Both the position numbers and the translations under genes were made by a program. Shown here in pieces: positions 18,253 to 26,739 of a DNA stretch of 34,623 nucleotides; position 1 is the stretch's first letter, and every line of letters begins with the position of its first letter. The notes under the pieces were generated by a model. That model was not told the DNA's origin. It ran no database searches and saw nothing but the letters and a program-made list of their open reading frames with translations. The DNA comes from Chromobacterium sphagni (GTDB taxonomy: Bacteria > Pseudomonadota > Gammaproteobacteria > Burkholderiales > Chromobacteriaceae): NCBI RefSeq assembly GCF_001855555.1, contig NZ_MKCT01000015.1, forward strand, positions 1 through 34,623. The letters are read 5' to 3'.

Positions 18253-19529
18253 GCGCTGACCCTCCCATTGACCGGCTGGCGCTTGAACAGCTCCCGGAAT
18301 ACCGGGTAAATGTCCGACGCCGAGCGGATTTTCTGCATCGCGAACTGCGGGCATTGCGCTTTGACCTTAAGGTACTCGTACCACAGGTTCTGCGGCTCGC
18401 CTTCGGTGATCTCGATGTAGGCGAAGTACTGACAGTACGGCAGCAGGTTTTCCTCCAGGATGTGGCCGCAGTTGGCCGAATCACTGTCCCAGTTGTCGCC
18501 GTCCGACGCCTGGGCGGCATAGATGTTCCATTCGCTGCTGGCATAACGCTTGTGGATGATGTCGCTCATCAAGTTCAGCGCCGACGACACCACCGTGCCG
18601 CCGCTCTCGCGCGAATGGAAGAAGTCCTGCTCGTTGACCTCCACCGCGCTAGTATGATGGCGGATGAACACCACTTCGATCTTCTCGTAGTTTCGCTGCA
18701 GAAACATGTACAGCAGGATGAAGAAACGCTTGGCCATGTCCTTCTTCTGCTCGTCCATCGAGCCGGACACGTCCATGATGCAGAACATCACCGCCTGGCT
18801 GGTCGGCTTGGGTTGCTTGACCCGGTTGTTGTAGCGCAGATCGAAAGGGTCGATGAAGGGAATGCTGGCCAGGCGCTCGCGCATCTGGTGGATGCGCTGG
18901 CGCTTCTCGCGCACATCCAGCGCGTTGTCGTCGTCCAGCTCGATCAACGTGTCCAGTTCTTCCTCGGCGTCGTCCAGGCTGGACAGCGTCGGCGCCGCCA
19001 TCGCCACCCGCCGCGCCAGCGCGCCGCGTAGCGAACGGACGATATTGATGTTGGCTGGCGTGCCGTCGTTGGTGTAGCCGGCGCGCACGGTTTTCAGTTC
19101 TTCAATTCCCACCAGCTGGGTCTTGATCAGATTGGGCAAGGCCAGATCGTCGAAGAACACGTTCATGAACTCTTCCCGCGACAGCTGGAACACGAAATCG
19201 TCTTCGCCCTCGCCATCCTGGCTGGCCTTGCTGCCACCGCCGCCGGCCCCGCCCTGCGGCCGCGGCACGCGGTCTCCCTTGATGAATTCCTCATTGCCGG
19301 GATGGATGTTTTCCCACACCCCGCCCTTGCCGTGATGGAAATTGGGTTCGGAAATGTCCTTTACCGGAATCGAGACCTTTTCCCCGCTTTCGATATCGGT
19401 AATGCTCCGCCCCTTGATCGCCTTGGAGACGGCTTCCTTGATTTGCGCCTTGAAACGGCGAAGAAAGCGTTCACGATTGACCGCCGACTTGTTCTTGCCG
19501 TTGAGGCGTCTGTCTATGATGTGGGACAT
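18249..19529 (-). CDS. yeaH: YeaH/YhbH family protein (DUF444, VWA-like)
   Basis: A 426-residue DUF444 protein of the prkA-yeaH-spoVR module. It begins [30 protein letters not shown], with [24 protein letters not shown] and a Gly-rich linker, then a von Willebrand A-like domain whose metal-binding MIDAS motif is D253-V-S-G-S257 in [44 protein letters not shown] and [10 protein letters not shown] follow. The ATG at 19529 has AGAGGTGG upstream and matches the family start. It is probably an adaptor for the PrkA kinase; that role is inferred from linkage in the literature, not from this sequence. Confidence 0.95.
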   Translation of the reverse strand: MSHIIDRRLNGKNKSAVNRERFLRRFKAQIKEAVSKAIKGRSITDIESGEKVSIPVKDISEPNFHHGKGGVWENIHPGNEEFIKGDRVPRPQGGAGGGGSKASQDGEGEDDFVFQLSREEFMNVFFDDLALPNLIKTQLVGIEELKTVRAGYTNDGTPANINIVRSLRGALARRVAMAAPTLSSLDDAEEELDTLIELDDDNALDVREKRQRIHQMRERLASIPFIDPFDLRYNNRVKQPKPTSQAVMFCIMDVSGSMDEQKKDMAKRFFILLYMFLQRNYEKIEVVFIRHHTSAVEVNEQDFFHSRESGGTVVSSALNLMSDIIHKRYASSEWNIYAAQASDGDNWDSDSANCGHILEENLLPYCQYFAYIEITEGEPQNLWYEYLKVKAQCPQFAMQKIRSASDIYPVFRELFKRQPVNGRVSA

Positions 19530-19642
19530 AGCCACCTCTCTAGCGCGCAATCGCAGGCAGCCGGTTCGGTCGGAACCCGCTGCCCAAGACCGCGCGCGGT
19601 TGTGTCTCCTTGCCACCCAGCCGGAATCGCTGGGCACTCCCG

Positions 19643-19669
19643 CCTCCCCCGCCCTCCGGGCCGGGGAGG
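19643..19669 (-). other. Strong intergenic hairpin between prkA and yeaH
   Basis: CCTCCCC (19643-19649) pairs with GGGGAGG (19663-19669), and inside it GCCC (19651-19654) pairs with GGGC (19658-19661), with one C-C mismatch and a 3-base loop. It starts about ten bases after the prkA stop within a 150-base gap. No T-run follows on the minus strand, so an mRNA-stability or processing role that sets the PrkA/YeaH ratio is more likely than full termination. Confidence 0.6.
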
Positions 19670-19679
19670 CTACGGCGGC

Positions 19680-21608
19680 TTATGACGATTTGCGCACCCG
19701 CAGATACCATTCGCACAACAGACGCACCTGCTTGGCGGTATAGCCCTTCTCCACCATCCGGTTGACGAAGTCCTCGTGCTTCTTGGCGTCCTCCGCGCTG
19801 GCCTTGGCGTTGAAGGAGATGACCGGCAACAACTCCTCGGTGTTGGAGAACATCTTCTTCTCTATCACCGTGCGCAGCTTCTCGTAACTGGTCCAGGTCG
19901 GATTCTTGCCGCCGTTGTTGGCTCGCGCCCGCAACACGAAGTTGACAATCTCGTTGCGGAAATCCTTTGGATTGGAAATTCCGGCGGGTTTCTCGATCTT
20001 TTCCAGTTCCGCATTCAGCGAAGTGCGGTCGAATATCTCGCCGGTATCCTGGTCGCGGTACTCCTGATCCTGAATCCAGTAATCAGCGAAGGTCACGTAG
20101 CGGTCGAATATGTTCTGGCCATATTCGGAATAACTTTCCAGATACGCGGTCTGGATTTCCTTGCCGATGAATTCGACGTATTTCGGCGCCAGATACTCCT
20201 TGAGGAAGGTCAGATATTTCTGCTCGGTTTCCGCTGGGAACTGCTCGCGCTCCACCTGCTGTTCGATCACGTACAGCAGATGCACCGGATTGGCCGCCAC
20301 CTCGCTGTGATCGAAGTTGAACACCTTGGACAGGATCTTGTAGGCGAAGCGGGTGGAGAGGCCGCTCATGCCCTCGTCCACGCCGGCATAGTCGCGGTAC
20401 TCCTGCAGCGACTTGGCCTTGGGGTCGGTGTCCTTCAGGTTTTCGCCGTCGTACACCTGCATCTTGCTGTACAGGCTGGAGTTCTCCGGCTCCTTCAGCC
20501 GCGACAGCACGGCGAACTGGCCCATCATCTTCAACGTGCCCGGCGCGCACGGCGCCTTGCCCAGCGAGGAGTTGCGGATCAGCTTGTCGTAGATCTTGAT
20601 TTCCTCGTTGACGCGCAGGCAGTACGGCACCTTGACGATGTAGATGCGGTCGAGGAAGGCTTCGTTGTTCTTGTTGTTGCGGAACTGCTTCCACTCGCTC
20701 TCGTTGGAGTGCGCCAGGATGATGCCCTCGAACGGAATCGCGCCGAAGCCCTCGGTGCCCTTGAAGTTGCCTTCCTGGGTGGCCGTCAGCAGCGGGTGCA
20801 GCACCTTGATCGGCGCCTTGAACATTTCGACGAATTCCAGCAGGCCCTGATTGGCCAGGCACAGGCCGCCGGAGTAGCTGTAGGCGTCGGGATCATCCTG
20901 CGCGTATTTTTCCAGCTTGCGGATATCCACCTTGCCCACCAACGAGCTGATGTCCTGGTTGTTCTCGTCGCCTGGCTCGGTCTTGGCCACCGCGATCTGC
21001 TTCAGCACAGACGGGTAGCGCTTGACCACGCGGAACTGGCCGATGTCGCCGTTGAACTCGTGCAGCCGCTTCACTGCCCACGGGCTGGGGATGCCCTTCA
21101 GGTAGCGGCGCGGAATATGGTACTGCTCTTCCAGGATGAGGCCGTCTTCATCGTAATTGAACAGCGACAGCGGAGACTCGTTGACCGGACTGCCTTTCAG
21201 GCAATAGAACGGCACCAGCTCCATCAGCTCTTTCAGCTTTTCGGCGATGGAGGACTTGCCGCCGCCGACAGGTCCCAGCAGGTAGAGAATCTGCTTCTTC
21301 TCCTCCAGCCCCTGGGCGGCATGGCGGAAGTAGGCGACTACCTGCTCGATGACTTCCTCGGTGCCGTAGAAGTCGCGGAAAGCGGGATAGACCTTGATGA
21401 CCTTGTTGGAGAAGATGCGCGACAAGCGGGAATCGTGGCGGGTGTCCACCAGCTCCGGCTCGCCGATGGCGGCCAGCATGCGCTCTGCGGCAGTGGCGTA
21501 GGCACCGGAGTCGTGCTTGCACAGTTCCAGATACTCCTGGATCGTGTACTCTTCCTCGCGGGTTTTGTCGTAGCGCACTGCGTAGTGACTGAAGATATCC
21601 GGGTGCAT
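19680..21608 (-). CDS. prkA: PrkA family serine protein kinase (YeaG)
   Basis: A 642-residue AAA+/kinase protein nearly colinear with E. coli YeaG. The ATPase module has Walker A GPVGGGKS at 112-119 (LYLLGPVGGGKSSIAEKLK), then IAKTEPGDENNQDISSLVGKVDIRKLE, KVLHPLLTATQEGNF, ILAHSNESEWKQFRNNKNNEAFLDRIYIVKVPYCLR, RLKEPENSS and SYSEYGQNIFDRYVTFADYWIQDQEYRD; it ends in CEWYLRVRKSS. It phosphorylates Ser/Thr proteins and supports stress survival in enterobacteria. The ATG at 21608 follows AGGAGAG and gives the standard MHPDIFSHYAVRYD start. It heads the prkA-yeaH-spoVR set. Confidence 0.96.
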   Translation of the reverse strand: MHPDIFSHYAVRYDKTREEEYTIQEYLELCKHDSGAYATAAERMLAAIGEPELVDTRHDSRLSRIFSNKVIKVYPAFRDFYGTEEVIEQVVAYFRHAAQGLEEKKQILYLLGPVGGGKSSIAEKLKELMELVPFYCLKGSPVNESPLSLFNYDEDGLILEEQYHIPRRYLKGIPSPWAVKRLHEFNGDIGQFRVVKRYPSVLKQIAVAKTEPGDENNQDISSLVGKVDIRKLEKYAQDDPDAYSYSGGLCLANQGLLEFVEMFKAPIKVLHPLLTATQEGNFKGTEGFGAIPFEGIILAHSNESEWKQFRNNKNNEAFLDRIYIVKVPYCLRVNEEIKIYDKLIRNSSLGKAPCAPGTLKMMGQFAVLSRLKEPENSSLYSKMQVYDGENLKDTDPKAKSLQEYRDYAGVDEGMSGLSTRFAYKILSKVFNFDHSEVAANPVHLLYVIEQQVEREQFPAETEQKYLTFLKEYLAPKYVEFIGKEIQTAYLESYSEYGQNIFDRYVTFADYWIQDQEYRDQDTGEIFDRTSLNAELEKIEKPAGISNPKDFRNEIVNFVLRARANNGGKNPTWTSYEKLRTVIEKKMFSNTEELLPVISFNAKASAEDAKKHEDFVNRMVEKGYTAKQVRLLCEWYLRVRKSS

Positions 21609-21916
21609 GACTCTCTCCTGGCTGGTAGCAGGGGCTTGGGCGCGATGCACATCGCATTAGGCCGTTCCCCTTGCTGAATTAGAGTACTGACTTTGTCTCC
21701 GGTTCTTTTTTGGGTATAGCATAGCAGCACGAAATGACCGGACAAAAGCCGGCAAAAACCGGAATCCACCAGTACTGCTTGCGTTGCGTCGGAAAAGTTG
21801 TTGAATCAATAGGGATTTTTAAATACAGAATTTTGTAACAATTGATGAAGCTTAGTAAATTCTTGTAATGCCGGTAGGAATAATTGGATATAAAAATCTG
21901 AGATTACAATAACTTG
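21609..21916 (-). promoter_or_regulatory. prkA upstream region with sigma-S-like -10 and an AT-rich tract
   Basis: No gene is seen in these 308 bases. On the minus strand TGCTATACCC (about 21721-21712) is close to the sigma-S-preferred extended -10 (CTATACT), about 105 bases before prkA; a -35 is not obvious. E. coli yeaG is RpoS-dependent, which fits. The distal half (about 21780-21916) is much richer in A and T than the rest of the window and also contains the 3' end region of the PilZ gene; no clear terminator stem was found there. Confidence 0.5.
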
Positions 21917-22234
21917 TCAGCTTTTTCTGAGCAGAATGCGGACGCCGATTTCGTATATGTGCCCACGCTGCACTTCATTGCAGCGCTTGACCTCCACCTC
22001 GGCCTCGAAAGGCTTTCCCGGCACCCCTCCGACGCCGGGAACCAGCACGATCACGTTTAGCTTCTCGCCATATTGCGGCACAAAGGCGGAGCGCAGGGCC
22101 ATGCCGTCCACCGATAGGTCCACGCACTCGCCGTAGTAGGTCTGGCCGCTCAACAGCGACTTGATGCGAGCCTTGCACCCCATGCTGACGCGCCGGCCAC
22201 GCCGGCGGTCGTAATACGCGTCAAATCGGGACAC
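21917..22234 (-). CDS. PilZ domain protein (probable c-di-GMP receptor)
   Basis: A 105-residue single-domain PilZ protein. The c-di-GMP-binding signature is complete: an Arg-rich N-terminal RRRGRR (10-15) and D39-L-S-V-D-G44. It is expected to bind cyclic di-GMP and act on motility or surface behaviour; the partner is unknown. The start is GTG 22234 with GGGAGG seven bases upstream; it overlaps the NUDIX stop by 14 bases, suggesting translational coupling to that gene. Confidence 0.88.
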   Translation of the reverse strand: MSRFDAYYDRRRGRRVSMGCKARIKSLLSGQTYYGECVDLSVDGMALRSAFVPQYGEKLNVIVLVPGVGGVPGKPFEAEVEVKRCNEVQRGHIYEIGVRILLRKS

Positions 22235-22779
22235 CCCGCATCCTCCCGCTCAAATAAGCCGCCAGCCAATGCAGGCCGACTATCGATTTGCTGTCGCAGA
22301 TCCCGCCGGTCAGCGCCATGTCCATTGCCGTATCCAGCGGCAAGGTCAGCACTTCCAGAAACTCGCCCTCGTCCAGTCGCCTTTCGCTAAGAATAAGGTC
22401 TTGCGCCAGGTAATAACTGATTTTTTTCATTGGAATAGCCGATGCAGGGGTGGGCGGTGCCCAAATAAGTCCAGTTGGCGGCGCGATAACCGGTTTCCTC
22501 CAGCAGCTCCCGCCTCGCGGTCGCCTCCGGCGGCTCGCCGGAATCGATCTTGCCGGCCGGAATCTCGATGAACTCGCGACCGGCCGGGTAGCGGTACTGG
22601 CGCTCGAGCACCAGCTCGCGCTGCGGGGTCAGCGCCAGTATCGCCACCGCGCCGGGATGGACGATGTATTCCCGTTGCGCCTCCTTGCCGTCCGGCAGGG
22701 CCACCTGGTCCTTGTGCACGTTGAGGAAGCTGCCCTGATACACCAGCTCCGACGTCAATTTTTTTTCAAGCAGATCCAC
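22221..22779 (-). pseudogene. NUDIX hydrolase (ADP-ribose pyrophosphatase-like), frameshifted
   Basis: A NUDIX protein of about 185 residues if one base is removed. The NUDIX box is complete at 76-98: G, then E82, R90-E91 and E94-E95-x-G97 (AGKIDSGEPPEATARRELLEETGY). AVAILALTPQRELVLERQYRYPAG is typical of ADP-ribose pyrophosphatases such as NudF. The frame breaks at a run of seven A on the minus strand (22427-22421), where six would give GYSNEKISYYLAQDL. As written the protein ends at 22387 with an unrelated tail, and the rest (ISYYLAQDLILSERRLDEGEFLEVLTLPL) is in the +1 frame. The start is GTG 22779 with AAAGG upstream, overlapping the DUF2062 gene by 14 bases. A homopolymer error or slippage is as likely as real loss. 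Confidence 0.8.
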
Positions 22780-23323
22780 ATTTCGCCTTTCGATTGTTCC
22801 AAGCGCTGACAACCGCCCAACGCCACAACACCCGCGTAGCCAGATAGCCCGCCGCGCCCAGAGTCAGGCCGAGAGCCGGCATGCCCACCAGCAGCGGCCA
22901 GCCCATATCCGCCAGCCAGCGCGCGGTTCCCAGCAGCCAAGCGGTCAATCCCAGCCCCGCCAGGCTGGGAGGCGCCGCCAGCGCTGCGGCGGCGGCATCG
23001 CCCAGCAACCATTTGCCATAACAGTAGGCTAGATAATAAAGCGGCAACACCGTCAATGGATTGCTGTACAGAGAAACCACCATCGCCGCCGGCAGATTGA
23101 CCCGCAGCAGCAGCGCCAGCGCCAGCGCGGTGGCCTTCTGGGTGAAACCGGGCATCACGCCGGAATACAGGCCGACGGCCACCCCCATCGCCACCTTGCG
23201 GCGATTGAACGACCAGTAGGCGGGCCGATCCAGATATGGCGCCAGGCGGCGCATGCCCGGCCTGGCGAACCACTGGTGGCGCCGTTCGGCGAATTGCCGC
23301 ATTTTTCGCTTGAGCCAGGTCAT
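22766..23323 (-). CDS. DUF2062 domain membrane protein
   Basis: A 185-residue protein with a basic N-terminus (MTWLKRKMRQFAERRHQWF) and a DUF2062 region: RKVAMGVAVGLYSGVMPGFTQKA, ALALALLLRVNLPAAMVVSLYSNPLTVLPLYYLAYCYGKWLL. Three to four membrane segments are visible, the last near GWPLLVGMPALGLTLGAAGYLATRVL. Function is unknown; the domain also occurs fused to glycosyltransferases. The start at 23323 was chosen over 23377, which gives an unlikely Arg-rich extension. It overlaps the NUDIX start. Confidence 0.85.
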   Translation of the reverse strand: MTWLKRKMRQFAERRHQWFARPGMRRLAPYLDRPAYWSFNRRKVAMGVAVGLYSGVMPGFTQKATALALALLLRVNLPAAMVVSLYSNPLTVLPLYYLAYCYGKWLLGDAAAAALAAPPSLAGLGLTAWLLGTARWLADMGWPLLVGMPALGLTLGAAGYLATRVLWRWAVVSAWNNRKAKCGSA

Positions 23324-23386
23324 TCCATTTTCATACCGCAACGTTGCCGTAAAGCCACACCTTCGGCGCCGCCACAACGCAATTTG

Positions 23387-23423
23387 TTGTCAAAAGGCCG
23401 AGAATAATTTAAACAAACGTTTG
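23387..23423 (+). promoter_or_regulatory. Promoter and palindromic operator of the acyl-CoA dehydrogenase gene
   Basis: TTGTCA (23387-23392) is followed after 17 bases by TAAACA (23410-23415), a modest promoter. Overlapping the -10 is the perfect 10-bp palindrome CAAACGTTTG (23414-23423). This resembles the half-site pattern (CAAAC/GTTTG) of TetR-type fatty-acid regulators such as PsrA; the position fits repression by promoter blocking. The regulator itself is not in the window. Confidence 0.55.
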
Positions 23424-23508
23424 AATTAACCCGCCCCAGGTCAGGGGTCATCATAAAACGTATCGCCCTGGCACGCACCAGGCCGCACCAACCCACCGGA
23501 GAAACCGA

Positions 23509-25293
23509 ATGCCTGTCTACAAAGCACCGCTGCGCGACTTCGACTTTGTTCTCAACGAGTTGATCAAGGTACAGGACGTCATCCCCGCCCTCCCCGGCTA
23601 CGAAGAGGCCACGCAAGACATCTTCAGTTCCTATCTGGAGGCGGCGGCCCAGTTTTGCGAGTCCGAGCTCGCGCCGCTCAACCGACACGCGGACGAGGAA
23701 GGCTGCCAGTACGACAGCGCCACCAAATCGGTCACCACGCCGGCCGGCTTCAAGGAAGCCTACCGGCAATACTGCGAGCTCGGCTTCCCGGCGCTGGACT
23801 GCGACCCGGCCTACGGCGGCCAGGGCATGCCCAAGAGCCTGGCCTTCCCGGTGATGGAGATGCAGTGTTCGGCCAATGTCGCTTGGTCGATGTACCCCGG
23901 CCTGTCCCACGGCGCATACTCCGCCATCCACGCCCACGGCACGGAAGAACAGAAAGCGGCTTACCTGCCCAAGCTGGTGGACGGCAGCTGGACTGGCACC
24001 ATGTGTCTGACCGAGCCGCACTGCGGCACCGACCTGGGTCTGCTCAAGTCCAAGGCCGAGCCCAACGGCGACGGCAGCTACCACATCACCGGCACCAAGA
24101 TCTTCATCTCGGCCGGCGAGCACGACCTGTCCGACAACATCATCCACCTAGTGCTGGCGCGCCTGCCGGACGCGCCCAAGGACGTAAAGGGCATCTCGTT
24201 GTTCATTGTGCCCAAGTTCCATCAGGACGGCAGCCGCAACGCCGTGTCCTGCGGCAGCCTGGAACACAAAATGGGCATCAAGGCCAACGCCACCGCGGTG
24301 ATCAACCTGGATGGCGCCAAAGGCTGGCTGATAGGCGAACCCAACAAAGGCCTGTCCTGCATGTTCACCATGATGAACGCCGCCCGCCTCGGCTGCGGCA
24401 TGCAGGGCCTGGGCATAGGCGAAGCTTCGTTCCAGGGCGCGCTGGCCTACGCCCGCGAGCGCCTGCAGATGCGCGCGCTGGCCGGCGCCAAATTCCCGGA
24501 CAAGGCGGCCGACCCCATCATCGTCCATCCCGACGTGCGCCGCATGCTGCTGACGCAAAAGGCCTATACCGAGGCCGGCCGCGCGCTGACCGCCCTGCTG
24601 GCGCTGCAACTGGACATTGAAGACAAGCATCCGCAGGCTTCCGCCCGCGCAGACGCCGCCGATCTGGTGGCCCTGCTCACCCCGGTGGCCAAGGCCTTCA
24701 TGACCGACAACGGCTACACCGCCGCCAATATGGGCATGCAGGTGTTCGGCGGCCATGGCTACATCCGCGAATGGGGCATGGAGCAGCTGGTGCGCGACTG
24801 CCGTATCTCGCAGATCTACGAAGGCACCAACGGCATCCAGGCGATGGACCTGCTGGGCCGCAAGGTGCTGCTGGACCAGGGCGCCAAGCTGCGCAAGTTC
24901 ACCAAGCTGATCCATACGTTCTGCCAGGCCCGCGAAGGCGACGACAAGCTGGCGGAATTCGTCGCGCCGCTGTCCAAGTTGCTGAAGGAAGTCGGCGAAA
25001 TCACAATGGGCGTGGGCATGGCCAGCATGCAGAACCGCGACGAAGCCGGCGCCGCCGCCAGCGACTACCTGCGCCTGATCGGCCACCTGGCCTACGCCTG
25101 GCTGTGGGCGCGGATGGCCGAGGTGTCGTTCGCCAAGCTCGGCCAGGGCGATGACGCCTTCTACAACGCCAAGATCTGCACCGCCCGCTTCTATTACGCC
25201 AAGCTGCTGCCGGAAGCGGAGGCGCTGAAAGCCAGCATCAAGTCCGGCGCCAAGCCGCTGATGACGCTGGAAGACGAACACTTCGCCTTCTAA
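23509..25293 (+). CDS. Acyl-CoA dehydrogenase (long form)
   Basis: FAD-dependent first step of fatty-acid beta-oxidation, making trans-2-enoyl-CoA. The 594-residue protein is longer than the 380-residue core because it has an extra C-terminal acyl-CoA dehydrogenase domain (from about 470). Seen: GFPALDCDPAYGGQGMPKSLAF, the FAD region TGTMCLTEPHCGTDLG, ITGTKIFISAGEHD, FGGHGYIREWGMEQLVRDCRISQIYEGTNGIQAMDLLGRK, with E438 in IYEGTNG as the probable catalytic base. It probably acts on medium or long chains but the chain length is not shown. Transcribed alone, from the palindrome-bearing promoter, and ended by a 14-bp terminator. Confidence 0.93.
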   Translation: MPVYKAPLRDFDFVLNELIKVQDVIPALPGYEEATQDIFSSYLEAAAQFCESELAPLNRHADEEGCQYDSATKSVTTPAGFKEAYRQYCELGFPALDCDPAYGGQGMPKSLAFPVMEMQCSANVAWSMYPGLSHGAYSAIHAHGTEEQKAAYLPKLVDGSWTGTMCLTEPHCGTDLGLLKSKAEPNGDGSYHITGTKIFISAGEHDLSDNIIHLVLARLPDAPKDVKGISLFIVPKFHQDGSRNAVSCGSLEHKMGIKANATAVINLDGAKGWLIGEPNKGLSCMFTMMNAARLGCGMQGLGIGEASFQGALAYARERLQMRALAGAKFPDKAADPIIVHPDVRRMLLTQKAYTEAGRALTALLALQLDIEDKHPQASARADAADLVALLTPVAKAFMTDNGYTAANMGMQVFGGHGYIREWGMEQLVRDCRISQIYEGTNGIQAMDLLGRKVLLDQGAKLRKFTKLIHTFCQAREGDDKLAEFVAPLSKLLKEVGEITMGVGMASMQNRDEAGAAASDYLRLIGHLAYAWLWARMAEVSFAKLGQGDDAFYNAKICTARFYYAKLLPEAEALKASIKSGAKPLMTLEDEHFAF

Positions 25294-25310
25294 GCCGCAC
25301 GGCTGCGCCG

Positions 25311-25352
25311 CAGGCCGCCTTTCCGCCCGGAAAGGCGGCCTGTGTCTTTTTC
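25311..25352 (+). terminator. Very strong intrinsic terminator
   Basis: A perfect 14-bp stem CAGGCCGCCTTTCC (25311-25324) and GGAAAGGCGGCCTG (25329-25342) with loop GCCC, followed by TGTCTTTTTC. It ends the acyl-CoA dehydrogenase transcript. The core CAGGCCGCC is shared with the terminator at 11106. Confidence 0.9.
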
Positions 25353-25489
25353 TTGCGCAAAACTACCTAAGTTTCGTCGTCCAGCCCCAAGTTTTCCGCG
25401 CCGCGGCCGAAATCATGATCATACTTACGTTGTCTTCTCAACCCGCCACAGCGCACCAGACAGCAACGGCGCGCCGACAGGAGTCCGTG

Positions 25490-26116
25490 ATGTCGATATC
25501 ATCCTTGAACACGTCCCAGACCGGCCAGAGCAGCAGCGCTAACCAGACCAGCGGCTACAGCCCGCAGGACGCGCGCAACCAACTCAACTCGGTGCTGGTG
25601 GAATCCTTGAGCGTGTCCATCAGCAGCGGCAAGCAATCGCAGACCCTGCTGTTCCAAGCCTCCATCACCAATATCAACCAGATTCTCAACGCCGACGCCG
25701 CCAAGCAGAACGGACAGCAAAACAGCGGCTCGCTCCAGATCAGCAGCACCCAAGTGAGCATCTCGGTACAGCAAAGCGGCCAGAGCGACGACGACAACTC
25801 GCCGCAAGCCACCTCCAAGCGCATCCTGGACGGCGCCACCAGCCTGTTCGCCCTGTACAAGCAGCAGCATCCGGAATTGAGTTCCGATCAGCAGGCGCAA
25901 AACTTCGTCGGCCTGATCCGCCAGGGCTTCGAGCAAGGCTATCAGGAGGCCACCGGCGTGCTCAAGAGCCTCAATGTCTTCAACGGCGACGTGGCCAGCG
26001 GCATCCAGCAGACCCACGATCTGGTGGAACAAGGCCTGGACGCCTTCCTGCAGCAGAACCAGTCCGCCAGCACGCAGTCGTCGCAATCCGCCGCCAGCGA
26101 CAGCGCCGGCAGCTGA
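25490..26116 (+). CDS. DUF5610-like protein, Ser/Gln-rich
   Basis: A 208-residue protein, no signal peptide or membrane segment. Residues 1-115 are rich in Ser, Gln and Asn (low complexity, with SVSISSGKQSQTLLFQASITNINQIL). The C-terminal helical part, SKRILDGATSLFALYKQQHPELSSDQQAQNFVGLIRQGFEQGYQEATGVLKSLNVFNGDVASGIQQTHDLVEQGLDAFL, looks like the DUF5610 pattern (from memory; not searched). The ATG at 25490 follows AGGAG at six bases and was preferred over 25415. The next gene is a divergent copy. Function is unknown; some family members are found near flagellar genes. Confidence 0.7.
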   Translation: MSISSLNTSQTGQSSSANQTSGYSPQDARNQLNSVLVESLSVSISSGKQSQTLLFQASITNINQILNADAAKQNGQQNSGSLQISSTQVSISVQQSGQSDDDNSPQATSKRILDGATSLFALYKQQHPELSSDQQAQNFVGLIRQGFEQGYQEATGVLKSLNVFNGDVASGIQQTHDLVEQGLDAFLQQNQSASTQSSQSAASDSAGS

Positions 26117-26141
26117 ATGGTAAGCGAGGGGAAAACGGGCA

Positions 26142-26669
26142 ATGGCAATTAATGACGAAATCATCGTCGCGCCGATAGGCGGCGTCCATCCGCGCGCGGG
26201 AGGGACTGGCGGCGCGCGCGGCGTGCATGCCCTTGCCCATTTCCAGGGCCATGGCGGCGGCGGCCAGCAGATGGACGACAGCGCCGACATCAGCCTGAGC
26301 CATGGCAGGCAGGCGGCGGCGCTGCTTTACAGCGCCACGATGGACCAGATCGCCCAGTTGGCCGGCCTGGATGTGGACCCCGCGCAGCTGCAGGCGGGCG
26401 CCATCCCCGACGGTAGCCACAGCCGGCACCTGCTCCTGGGCATCGTCGCCTTGTTTGAGCACTACCGCGGCAGCCACCCCCAGCTAGCGGCGCAGGACGC
26501 GCAAAAAATCTTCATCCCGATGGCGCAGGCCGGACTGGAACGCGGCTACCAGGAAACCTGCCAAGTGCTGCGCCAGCTGAATGCCTGCCCGCCGGCTACG
26601 GCAGGCCATCTGCAAGCCCTGTGCCAGCTGACGGGCCAGCTGCTGCGCGAACGTTTCGGCCTGGACTGA
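26142..26669 (+). CDS. Divergent paralog of the preceding DUF5610-like protein
   Basis: A 175-residue protein beginning 25 bases after the previous stop. It has a Gly/His-rich N-terminus (HALAHFQGHGGGGQQMDD) and then parallels the previous protein: ALLYSATMDQIAQLAGLD against TLLFQASITNINQILNAD; SRHLLLGIVALFEHYRGSHPQL against SKRILDGATSLFALYKQQHPEL; AGLERGYQETCQVLRQLNA against QGFEQGYQEATGVLKSLNV; and QALCQLTGQLL against QQTHDLVEQGL. The two probably arose by tandem duplication. The His-rich N-terminus is its main difference and might bind metal, but that is a guess. Confidence 0.7.
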   Translation: MAINDEIIVAPIGGVHPRAGGTGGARGVHALAHFQGHGGGGQQMDDSADISLSHGRQAAALLYSATMDQIAQLAGLDVDPAQLQAGAIPDGSHSRHLLLGIVALFEHYRGSHPQLAAQDAQKIFIPMAQAGLERGYQETCQVLRQLNACPPATAGHLQALCQLTGQLLRERFGLD

Positions 26670-26739
26670 GCCGCCGCGGACGAAATCTGCCCATAGACGG
26701 CGCCGCCAAGCCCCGCCTCCCGGCGCCTCGGCAGAACAA

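Noticed and set aside
19776-21677. A long open frame on the plus strand opposite prkA
   Set aside because: It mirrors prkA, which has complete family motifs; composition is typical of an antisense shadow.
23465-23490. A sigma-54 promoter (TGGCACG) before the acyl-CoA dehydrogenase
   Set aside because: The -24-like TGGCACG has no TTGC at -12.
25366-25396. A flagellar sigma-28 promoter (CTAAGTTT) before the DUF5610-like gene
   Set aside because: The -35 is good but the -10 matches only half of GCCGATAA, and the spacing is short.
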